Part shown: positions 9,034 through 19,184 of the stretch, piece after piece | How the letters are laid out: each line of letters begins with the position of its first letter | Numbering within the stretch: the stretch's first letter is position 1 | Source: Methanofollis formosanus | GTDB taxonomy: Archaea; Halobacteriota; Methanomicrobia; Methanomicrobiales; Methanofollaceae | Assembly (NCBI RefSeq): GCF_019633745.1 | Contig: NZ_CP037968.1 | Span: 558,001-622,000, forward strand | Length of the DNA: 64,000 nucleotides | Direction of reading: 5' to 3' | Notes under the pieces: generated by a model | Database searches by the model: none | What the model was told of the DNA's origin: nothing | Seen by the model: the letters and a program-made list of their open reading frames with translations, nothing else | Made by a program: the position numbers and the translations under genes

Positions 9034-10600
9034 CGCTCTGTTGAATTTTTCATGAGGCGAGCGCCCGCCTCAAGCATACGGGATGAAAATTTCTCGTTGC
9101 TTGATCGCTCTTTTTCAAGAGAGGAGAATCGGCGGGGATCGTGTTCCATGGCCGCCCCCACCTATCTTCGTCGTGGGGGGTCCGGGGGTTCCCCCCGGCG
9201 CGAGATGGCAGGGAAATCTCGTCGATGGGGGCGGCCGATCCATTAGAAGAATTTTCTATCCTCTGCGTATCGGCTTCAACGTGATATGACGAGTTCAAAC
9301 TCTCATGAAAACCTGAAGAGAGGATCGTCTGGATCATTTTCATGGTAAATCATCGTGATGATTCTCTTCAACGGGGGGCTCGCCGCCCCCCGAACTCCCC
9401 GCGTGAGCGATAGGCGGAGGACTGCAACCCCCCTTTCATGGTCACTTCTCCGCCTTCCGCCCCAATCTTCATCATGGGAGTCCGGGGGCGGAGCCTCCCG
9501 CGTGAACAGGAGGGAAGGCGATGGATTCAGTTCACAGGGGGGGGGGTTGAGGTGATGAAAAGAGGATGTTTTCTACAGAGCCCATATTTCAGGTCTCCGG
9601 GGTATGAGAGGATCCTTGATCCTTCCCCTCGTGACAGGGAAATGGCCAGAGATCTCCTGACCTGCCGCCCCCCGGCTATCTTCGCCCGTGGGGGTCCGGG
9701 GGCACGGCCCCCGGTGCGAGACAGCAGGACAGTTTCTGCAATTGAGGACAGCACGTAGGATCATTCCATCACGCCTTCCCACACCACCGCGCCGGGGGCG
9801 CTGCCCCCGGACCCCCGGGATTGCGATTGGAGCGGGAAGGCAGAGCAATGATTGTGAAGACAGGATGCGATCCCCCGCCAATCTTCATCGGCGGGGGGTC
9901 CGGGGGGCGGCCAGCCCCCCGGCACTCACACTCCAGAAAAGCAATGGTACCGGATCGAAAAACGTTTTTGATCGAGGGGATGGTTCAAGCCGTGAATACT
10001 TCCGGGGAAGTCTCTCCCGGGTAAAAATGAGATCTTTCCGGCCCTGTAGAATTGGGCATGAGCCCTGGGCTCAAGCATACGGGATGAAAATTTCTTGTCA
10101 CTTGCTCTCTCTCTCTTTTCAAGACAGGAGAACTGGTTGATACCTCGCTCCATCGCCGCCCCCACCTATCTTCGTCGTGGGGGGTCCGGGGGTTCCCCCC
10201 GGCGCGAGATGGCAGGGAAATCTCGACGATTGGGGGCGGCCGATCCATCAGAGGATTTTTCTATCCCCCGTGTTTGGGCTTCAACGGGATATGGCGAGTG
10301 CAAACTCCCATGCAAGCCCGAAGAAAGGATCGTCAGGATCATTTTCATGGTAAAACCTCCTTTTTTCATCACCACAACCCCCTGTGACCTTCATCCATCG
10401 CCTTCCCTCCTGTTCACGCCGGGGGCTCCGCCCCCGGACCCCTGGGATTGCGATTGGGGTGGGAAGGCGAAGAGATGACCACAGAGAGGGGGGTGCAGTC
10501 CCCCTCCCTATCGTGGTGCGGGGGGACCGGGGGGCGGCAAGCCCCCCGTCAAAGAGAACCATCAAGATGATTTCTACAAAGCCATCTTTCCCCCCTTGCT
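9034..10600. repeat. composite GC-rich repeat island 1
   Basis: This island lies between tRNA-Ser and the convergent EVE gene. The first unit (9034-9582, 549 bp) has the order: end CGCTCTGTTGAA, hairpin stem TGAGGCG/CGCCTCA (9053-9072), an 85-bp palindromic module with ends GCCGCCCCC and GGGGGCGGC (9151-9235), a conserved spacer, two further GC arms, and the inverted end TTCTACAGAGCC (9571-9582). A second hairpin (TGAGCCC-T-GGGCTCA, 10059-10073) and a second palindromic module (10155-10240) follow. The island closes with TTCTACAAAGCC at 10572-10583. Open frames here are artefacts. Confidence 0.9.
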
Positions 10601-10613
10601 AACCAGGATGAAA

Positions 10614-11072
10614 TCAATCCCGCGGCTTCTTTGCAATCTTCATGATGAGTGTATGGTCCTCTTCCGTGATCGCCCGCATCGCCTGCCCCTTGATGTGCTC
10701 TGACCACCGCTTTTTGTCGGTGATGAATTTCAGGCGAGGGATCAGGGGCGTGAACTCCACGGGCGGGTCGAAGATCGCGATCGTCTTCAGTCTGACCCGA
10801 AGTGGAAATACCTCGTTCCCGAGTTTCCTGGGGGCGGTGAAGATCGGGTCGGTGTCCTCATAGACAACGGAGACGATCTCGAAGCACCCGATGATCGCAG
10901 GTGGCAGGGTGACGTCCTTATCGACCGCTTCGTGTCCGACATGGAGGAGGAGCGTGTCGCCGGGTCTGATCCTGTTGATCTGGCTGATGTCCCTCTTCGG
11001 GACGCCCCAGATCTCCTTTTTTATCACGACGTCTGCATTCTCACGGGTGGAGGTGGCGAGCCAGCGGATCAT
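10614..11072 (-). CDS. EVE domain protein (UPF0310 family)
   Basis: This 152-residue protein begins MIRWLATSTRENADVVIKKE and continues with IWGVPKRD and INRIRPGDTLLLHVG, the typical opening of the EVE fold, a PUA-like domain. EVE proteins bind modified bases in nucleic acids, and in bacteria they are often linked to restriction or RNA modification. The ligand here is unknown. The ATG at 11072 is chosen because the EVE fold starts there and the longer frame adds an unrelated arginine- and serine-rich tail. The gene is divergent from recQ across a 236-base gap that must hold both promoters. Confidence 0.85.
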   Translation of the reverse strand: MIRWLATSTRENADVVIKKEIWGVPKRDISQINRIRPGDTLLLHVGHEAVDKDVTLPPAIIGCFEIVSVVYEDTDPIFTAPRKLGNEVFPLRVRLKTIAIFDPPVEFTPLIPRLKFITDKKRWSEHIKGQAMRAITEEDHTLIMKIAKKPRD

Positions 11073-11308
11073 GGAGTGCAGTATAGTTCGTGTTTGGAAA
11101 AAGGTATCGAAGGGTCTTCTGGAACAGGAATGTGATCCCGTCCTCTGCCGATCCGTCACGCAGAGGCAAGGGCGTGTTCAGCCCCTGATGTTCAATCCAG
11201 AAGAGGAATTCAACAAAGCCAGAAACGAGTAAACAGAGGGAACACCACACATTCAAAGCATCACCCCAACCTTCAACACCCCCCTCCCCCCACTATGAAG
11301 AAGCACGC

Positions 11309-13117
<1,809 letters not shown>

Positions 13118-13164
13118 CCGTCCTCACCACCAACTCTTATATTCCTGCTGCCCATCCCTCCTCT

Positions 13165-13677
13165 ATGCCGCCGCGTATCCTCATCGCCTATGCGACCAAA
13201 CACGAGACCACCCGCGAGATCGCCGACGCCATCGCCGCCACCCTCAAAGAGCAGGGCATCGACGCCGAGGCACGGCACGTTGGTACGGTGGACACTCTCT
13301 CGGGATATGACGGGTTCGTCATCGGTTCTCCCATCTATATGGGAAAGATCCTCAAAGAGGCAAAGCAATTTGTAAACCACTTCGCCGACGCCCTGCATGA
13401 GAGACCGGTCGCGGCCTTTGCCGTCGGGATGAGTTGCAAGGACCTGACCGACGAGAACTGCCGGAAGGTGGAGACAGCGATGGAACCGGTCACCGGCCGG
13501 ATCCGGATCAGAGGGGAGATGGGAATGTTTGCCGGGAGGATGAACCCTTCCTTCGTCCCGGTCATCGGCCGCTTCATGAGATATGACGAGGCGAAGACCG
13601 AAGACGCCCGCGACTGGGAGGCGATCCGGGCCTGGGCAGGAAGACTGCTGGAGTGGTTCGGGATTGCTGCGAAATGA
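13165..13677 (+). CDS. flavodoxin-domain protein (HemG-like)
   Basis: The product is a 170-residue flavodoxin-fold protein. The phosphate-binding loop for FMN is YATKHETTREIA near the N-terminus, and the GYDGFVIGSPIYMGK segment provides the next flavin contact. The closest named group is the flavodoxin domain protein / HemG-type protoporphyrinogen oxidase family. Methanogens mostly use such proteins as generic electron carriers, so the HemG function is not claimed. A TATA box (CTTATAT centred at 13139) lies 26 bases before the ATG, giving a leaderless transcript. It follows recQ by 47 bases but has its own promoter. Confidence 0.8.
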   Translation: MPPRILIAYATKHETTREIADAIAATLKEQGIDAEARHVGTVDTLSGYDGFVIGSPIYMGKILKEAKQFVNHFADALHERPVAAFAVGMSCKDLTDENCRKVETAMEPVTGRIRIRGEMGMFAGRMNPSFVPVIGRFMRYDEAKTEDARDWEAIRAWAGRLLEWFGIAAK

Positions 13678-13701
13678 TCGGGGCAGGCCGTGACGATAAT
13701 T

Positions 13702-14946
13702 TGACTTTGTAGAATCGGGCATGAACCCTGGGCTCAAGCATACGGGATGAAAATTTTCTGAGCTGCGCTACGGCGTGTGGGCGGGATCCCAATCCTCGCG
13801 ACAGGACCTTTGGAAGATCTGGTTTCATCGCCGCCCCCCGTTATCCTCGTCGTGGGGGTCCGGGGGTGCACCCCCGGCGCGAGATTGCGGGAAAGATTTG
13901 ACGATTTGGGGAGGCCGATCCATCAGAGGAATTTTTTATCCTCTGCGTATCGGCATCAACGTGATATGGAAAGTTGGCTCTGTAGAATTCAGCATGAGGC
14001 GAGCGCCCCACCTCAAGCATACGCGATGAAAATATCAGATCAGATCTGGATCGGTTCTTGACCCTCATCCGTGCGTTCGAGGAGCGAATCGAAGTCGAGC
14101 ATCGTGCCGCCCCCCGGCTATCTTCGTCGTGGGGGGTCCGGGGGGTTTCCCCCCGGCGCGAGACAGCAGGGAAATCTCGACGACTGGGGGCGGCAGATCC
14201 ATCAGAGGGATTTTCTATCCCCTTCGTATCGGCTTCAACGGAATATGGCGAGTTCAAACTCTCATGCAAACCTGAAGAGAGGATCTTCTGGATCATTTTC
14301 ATGGAGGTCATCCCAAAACGTCTCTGGCCTTGATAGGTGAGTGGAAGAAGGTTCTGAAGCACGGTGTCGTTCGAGAAATTGTTGCCGCCCCGCCCCTATC
14401 TTTGTCGTGGGGGGGGGGTCCGGGGGGTCTCCCCCCGGCAGGAGAAAGCAAGGAAACACTCTTTAATTCTCTCTGTGGGCGGCACGTCGGATCAATCATG
14501 CCTTCCTCCGTCACTCGCACCGGGGTTGCCGCCCTCTGACCCCTGCGGTGGCGTGAAGTGGGGAGGGCGGAGGAATGGCCAGAAAGTGTCTCGATCCAGA
14601 TGATTGATCGAGCCAGGGATACTTTTGGGATATGCTCATGGTAAACCATCCTCTTTTCATCACTTCAACCCCCTGCGAACCAAATCCATCGCCTTCCCTC
14701 ATGCTTGTGCCGGGGGCGGTTGCCGCCCGGACCCCCGGGATGAAGATAGGGCCGGGAAGGCACAACCAATCGCCATGAAGAACGTACTGCCGTCCACCAC
14801 CTATCGAATCACGCGGGGGGACCGGGGGGCGGCCAGCCCCCCGCAGAGAGAGCAATCCAGATGATTTCAACAAAACCAGGCAACGGGAAATTTTCATCCT
14901 GTATGTTTGAGGCGTGTTCTCGCCTCATGAAAAATTCTACAGAGCC
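13702..14946. repeat. composite GC-rich repeat island 2
   Basis: This island fills most of the convergent gap between the flavodoxin gene and the membrane-protein gene. It starts with TGACTTTGTAGAA and a hairpin (13722-13736), followed by a palindromic module. An inner unit, 13976-14946 (971 bp), is bounded by exact inverted ends GGCTCTGTAGAA (13976-13987) and TTCTACAGAGCC (14935-14946). Each end carries its own hairpin: TGAGG/CCTCA near 13994-14015, and TGAGGCG/CGCCTCA at 14908-14927 in the opposite orientation. It contains several CCGGGGG/CCCCCGG palindromes. No protein is supported. Confidence 0.9.
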
Positions 14947-15445
14947 GATAATTTACACCATTCCAGCAGATTTTCGGCAGATCTCCAGCATGTGCCGTAA
15001 GAATCAAAGGGCCAGGAAAGACGTTGAATTCCCTGTACCTGTACACAGAGAGAGATAGATCTCTCTCAGTACGGTATTACTGCAGATCGCCCACCCACAC
15101 AGCATCACCGGTTTTTCGGTGTTCGGGTGTGGGCGTGTGTGTAAATCCAGGAATGCCGGAACGGATCCGAAATATCTGCGTATGGGGGACAAAAGCCCCA
15201 TCAGATTGCATAAAGGCGTCCGTTGGATGACATCCGTCGTCGCAACCTGCTGAGAACCGCCGTAATAGAAAGGGGTCTGCTGCAAGAGGTTCGCACCGAG
15301 AGGCGGCGGCGATCCCGCCAGGATCTTCGATCTGCCTATCCTGGCCCAATCGTAGATTCTTCACCGCAGTCTCGCGCCGGGGGGACAGCGATGGCCCGGT
15401 GATCTCCTCATGCTGCTCTGTCGTGATGGGGGGGAGAGGGGCCAC
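14947..15445. other. gap with a long hairpin, no supported gene
   Basis: There is no convincing coding sequence. At 15088-15135 an outer stem CGCCCAC/GTGGGCG encloses an inner stem CACCG/CGGTG with a T-rich loop, which could be a structured RNA or a bidirectional terminator. Several short frames cross the gap but lack ribosome sites and family features. It may be decayed sequence. Confidence 0.4.
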
Positions 15446-17011
15446 TCAGGCCGCACTCTCCTGAACCGCCTCTGCCTTCAGCTTCGCCTCCAGTTGATCG
15501 AGAAGTTTTCTGATCTCCTCGATCTCCTTGAGGACACTCGTGTTATCTGAGGTACCAACATCGTCGCCGCCGGTGATCCCGGTGCCCCGCCACTGGGTGA
15601 GGACGTCGTCGAGGCTGGTGCCGACATAGGTCTCGCCGCCGTGCGCCACGACGAGCCCGATCTCCATCACCTCGCCGGTCTGGGAGACGACCGGGATGAT
15701 CCAGACTTCCTGGCCGTCGATGACATACATGATCGGCTGCACGACTTCGAGCCCGGCGGCCATCGCGACCTTCTGGTGCTGCTGGACATTGGCCGCGGCC
15801 CCGAAGTCGTTGTAGTAGCCGGGTGCGTTATAGAAGGTGAAGGTGCCGTTCTGCACGTCGCCGAGGACATACCCGACCATCGAGGAGTCCTTGCCCGGTG
15901 TGGTGATCGCGCTGAACCAGTACTGGTTCCCGTCGGTGCCCTGGACAAGGTAGACGTCCGGGTCGCCGGCGGAGAGGCTGGCCCCGGCCTCACCGTGCGC
16001 GATGTAGACGCTGCCGGTCGGATACTTCAGGTTGCGCTGTCCCCACCAGGAGTTGATCCAGCCGTCCGAATAGGTGCCCCACCAGCCCAGATAGGTCTCG
16101 GTGAGGTCTTCGTCATAGACCCGCTGGATCCAGGCGGGCTGTTTTCCGATCTCGTAGAACTCGTTGGTGCCGGTGACCGGGTCGGTGATGACCAGGCCCC
16201 GCGGGGTCTCGCCGATGATGCCGTACAGCCCGGGCTGCGAGAGGAGGGTGACCCACTTCGGCGTAGCCTGTTCGTCGATCTGAAAGACCGGGTCGTGGAT
16301 GATATAGGTGGGATAGTCCTCCCAGATATGCCTGGTCAGGTCGTCTTCCAGGATGGCGTTCGGCGTATAGCGCATCGGTATCCCGGTGACCAGTCTGGGT
16401 TCGGCCTTCGGCTCTTCTGCCGAGACGAGGATGTAGCCGTCGGTGCCCTCGCCGGCATAGATGAGGGCCTTGTCGACGGAGTTGTAGTCCAGGGGGACCA
16501 GCCAGGTCAGTTCTCCGTTGAGGAACTGGACGTCGGGCTCGAAGACGCCCACTTTGTAACCCAGGTTCCCGATGACCTTGTCGGCCCGCCAGAGGGCGGT
16601 TTTGGCCGAGGTCAACCTGATGTGGTCGGTGTCGATGAGGTCGACGGTGGTGTCGGTCGTCTCGACCTGCGGGATCTCGGCGAGGCTCTGGGCCCCGATG
16701 ATGTATGCCCCCGAGGTGATGAACGGGACCGCGACGAGGGCCACGGTCAGGGCGGCACCGCCGACGACTCCCATCCTCTCGTCATGATGGAGACATGAGG
16801 AGGCGAAGGCGCTCATCGCCAGCGAGAGTCCGAGGTAGAAGAGGATCTCAAGCGGGACCAGCGCCGGTGTCGTGGTATACAGAATGACGCCGGAGACGAC
16901 GGCGCCGAGGGCGATGAGTCCTGGATGGTTGAGTTTGAGTCTCTTGTCTTCTATGCGGACGGCCCAGAACGCCGTCATCAGGAGCCAGAAGAGGACGAGT
17001 AGTATGCTCAT
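15446..17011 (-). CDS. multi-spanning membrane protein with large exported domain
   Basis: This 521-residue protein starts MSILLVLFWLLMTAFWAVRI. About four membrane segments lie within residues 1-130. They are followed by a large soluble, Tyr/Trp-rich beta region of about 350 residues with segments such as YPTYIIHDPVFQID and TYLGWWGTYSDGWINSWWGQ. The C-terminus is a charged coiled coil (EIEEIRKLLDQLEAKLKAEA). I do not recognise the family. The large domain probably faces outside, given its aromatic-rich composition. The ATG at 17011 is preferred because the first membrane helix starts there. No clear ribosome site is seen. The divergent neighbour is a lipoprotein. Confidence 0.7.
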   Translation of the reverse strand: MSILLVLFWLLMTAFWAVRIEDKRLKLNHPGLIALGAVVSGVILYTTTPALVPLEILFYLGLSLAMSAFASSCLHHDERMGVVGGAALTVALVAVPFITSGAYIIGAQSLAEIPQVETTDTTVDLIDTDHIRLTSAKTALWRADKVIGNLGYKVGVFEPDVQFLNGELTWLVPLDYNSVDKALIYAGEGTDGYILVSAEEPKAEPRLVTGIPMRYTPNAILEDDLTRHIWEDYPTYIIHDPVFQIDEQATPKWVTLLSQPGLYGIIGETPRGLVITDPVTGTNEFYEIGKQPAWIQRVYDEDLTETYLGWWGTYSDGWINSWWGQRNLKYPTGSVYIAHGEAGASLSAGDPDVYLVQGTDGNQYWFSAITTPGKDSSMVGYVLGDVQNGTFTFYNAPGYYNDFGAAANVQQHQKVAMAAGLEVVQPIMYVIDGQEVWIIPVVSQTGEVMEIGLVVAHGGETYVGTSLDDVLTQWRGTGITGGDDVGTSDNTSVLKEIEEIRKLLDQLEAKLKAEAVQESAA

Positions 17012-17443
17012 GGTTGTTGATCTGATTGCTATTGGTGTTAAGGACACTTTACATTGTGGGTGGACTGAGAGACCGTGTGCCTCTCTCATAGTCATCCCGG
17101 CGGTCTCAGGGGCAGAGCCCGGTACGAGACGACGAGGGTATGAAGGAGTGGCGATTGAGAGGGAACCCTCCCGACCACCCGGAATAGAGAGGCCAGGACC
17201 GATCTGATCTGCTGTCACCTTCAAGGCGGACAAACAAGATATCCCCTTCAAATCGAAGGAATGATGCCCACATGCACAGATACATGAGATTTAATAACCA
17301 TCACAGAATTTCAAATTTAATACATTTGTATGATTTTTTATTATCTCAAACATCTTTATCGCCCTGCACAACCCTCAATTCATCCCGGATTATTTGAAAA
17401 TATTTATATCCAATCGTGATGTTCATCATGCGAGGGACCTCTG
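17012..17443. promoter_or_regulatory. AT-rich divergent promoter region
   Basis: The gap separates two divergent genes. Its right half (17270-17420) is strongly AT-rich compared with the genome. A good TATA box, AATATTTATATCC (about 17398-17410), lies 35-45 bases before the lipoprotein ATG. No gene is seen in the gap. Confidence 0.5.
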
Positions 17444-18070
17444 ATGAAAGCAGTGCCCATCATCTGTGTATTGATGCTTATCGCCGCCTGCTGCATTGCA
17501 GGATGTGCATCTTCCAGTACAGACGAGGAAAAAGATCAGGAGGGTGCCAGCGGCGCAACAAGCAGTGGCGACTCCGGCCCGAGCGCAGATCTCTCTGCAG
17601 GCAAGGAAGAGAGACCGGAGGGAGGAAGCGTCACGGCAGTCGGCTATGAAGCGTTGATCTCCTATCTGCCCGCCGCGCCTTCAGGATGGACTGCTGAAGA
17701 ACCCTTCGGCATCACCAACCAGATCGACGACGGAACGTGGAGCATGGCAACCATGAGTTATCTCAAGGACGCCGACGAGGAGACGACCGCAGAACTTGTC
17801 ATCTACGACTCAGCCTACTATGAGGTCGGCGGATGGGAATTCTGGGAGACTAAATTCTCGTACGAGACCACCGACGGTTATCTCAAGTCCGGCAAGGCCC
17901 AGGGTTATCCATCATGGGAATCCTATGAGAAAGATTCGCAGATCTATGCACAGTGGATCGGGATCGATGACCGGTTCATGGTCTACGTCTCGGTGGATAC
18001 GGGATCAAAGGACGATCTCGACACCTTCGTGAATGCTGTCGACTGCAAGGGGATCGCGTCCCTGGGATAA
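17444..18070 (+). CDS. lipoprotein of unknown function
   Basis: The product has 208 residues. The N-terminus is a lipoprotein signal: a Lys, a hydrophobic run ICVLMLIAACC and the lipobox IAGC, with the modified cysteine at residue 21. A Ser/Gly/Glu-rich linker (about 22-60) leads into a soluble domain of about 145 residues with LPAAPSGWTAEEP, WEFWETKFSY and a final VNAVDCKGIASLG. This type of domain resembles methanogen extracellular lipoproteins, but I recognise no named family. The mature protein should be tethered to the outer face of the cell membrane. It has its own TATA box. Confidence 0.75.
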   Translation: MKAVPIICVLMLIAACCIAGCASSSTDEEKDQEGASGATSSGDSGPSADLSAGKEERPEGGSVTAVGYEALISYLPAAPSGWTAEEPFGITNQIDDGTWSMATMSYLKDADEETTAELVIYDSAYYEVGGWEFWETKFSYETTDGYLKSGKAQGYPSWESYEKDSQIYAQWIGIDDRFMVYVSVDTGSKDDLDTFVNAVDCKGIASLG

Positions 18071-18164
18071 GAGATCCCCCCTCTTTTTCCCGTTCCGAGC
18101 CGGGGAGGCTCATCATTTCTCTCAGATGTGCGCCTGATACCGTTGAGGCGGCGGCATCCATCCA

Positions 18165-19050
18165 GAAAATCACTCTGTAGAATCGGGCATGAACTCCGGG
18201 TTCAAGCATACGGGATGAAAATTTCTCGTCGCTTGATCGCTCTCTTTCAAGAGAGGAGAATCGGATGGGATCTAGTTCCATCGCCGCCCCCACCCATCTT
18301 CGTCGTGGGGGGTCCGGGGGGTGAAACCCCCCGGTGCGGGATTCCAGGAACGATTCTACGATGAGGGCGGCACATCGGATCATCACGCCTTCCCAAACAT
18401 CGGTGCCGGGGGCGCTGCCCCCGGACCCCCGGGACGAAGATAGGGCCGGGAAGGCAGAGGCCCGATCATTCAGGAGATGCATCTGCAATCTCTGTATCAG
18501 TCCTGAAGGCGGGTGGTGGATTCAAACCATTATGGAAACCTGGAGAGATGATCGTCAGGATCATTTTCATGGTAATTTTCATGAGGCGAGCGCCCGCCTC
18601 AAGCATACGCGATGAAAATTTCTTCTCAGAACTGGATCGATTCTTGACCCTCATCCTTCCGTTCAAGGAGCGAATCGAAGTCGAGCATCATGCCGCCCCT
18701 CGGCTATCCTCGTCGTGAGGGGTCCGGGGGTTTCCCCAGGCGCGAGACGGCAGTGAAGATTCTACCACAGGGGCGGCACATCGGATCATCACGCCTTCAC
18801 CAGCATAGGCGTCGGGAGCTCCGCCCCCGGACCCCCAGGATGAAGATTGGGGTGGAAGGCGGAGCAATGAGCATAAAAGGGGGGTTGCAGTCCACCGCCT
18901 ATCTTCACGCGGGGGGTTCGGGAGGCGGCCATTGAGGGTTGTCCCCTCACGGCCCTACCGCGAGGAAACGAATCATCGATCCTTCCACACCCTAAAATCC
19001 TGAGCAATTTTCATCAGGCATGTGTTCGCTTCATGAGCGATTCTACGCGG
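18165..19050. repeat. composite GC-rich repeat island 3
   Basis: This island lies between the convergent lipoprotein and putP genes. It begins CACTCTGTAGAA (18171-18182) followed by the hairpin TGAAC-TCCGG-GTTCA (18190-18204). It contains palindromic modules near 18283-18375 and 18693-18776 and a GCCTTCCC...GGGAAGGC arm near 18389-18455. A second hairpin TGAGGCG/CGCCTCA lies at 18582-18601. It ends with a diverged, inverted copy of the end hairpin (about 19010-19050, GATTCTACGCGG). Confidence 0.88.
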
Positions 19051-19184
19051 CTGTCCGAAGGCTCTGGGGAGGGTCTGCCACCAGAGCAATGCCTCAGGCC
19101 ACATCTCCTCGTCACCGCAGCCCAAAACCCCGGCGAGATGACAGCGACGCCGTCTCTCAGGACAAAAAAAGATCGAAGGCCTCT

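Noticed and set aside
9083-10565. Many frames of 60-150 codons in the repeat island
   Set aside because: The same peptides recur in several frames and islands only because the DNA repeats. Starts lack ribosome sites and GC palindromes run through the frames.
13165-13677. Protoporphyrinogen oxidase HemG as a firm name
   Set aside because: Only the flavodoxin fold is visible. Nothing in the neighbourhood relates to heme, so the generic name is kept.
15641-16798. Plus-strand frame of 385 codons
   Set aside because: It is the antisense shadow of the membrane-protein gene, with no ribosome site and biased Asp/Gly/Val composition.
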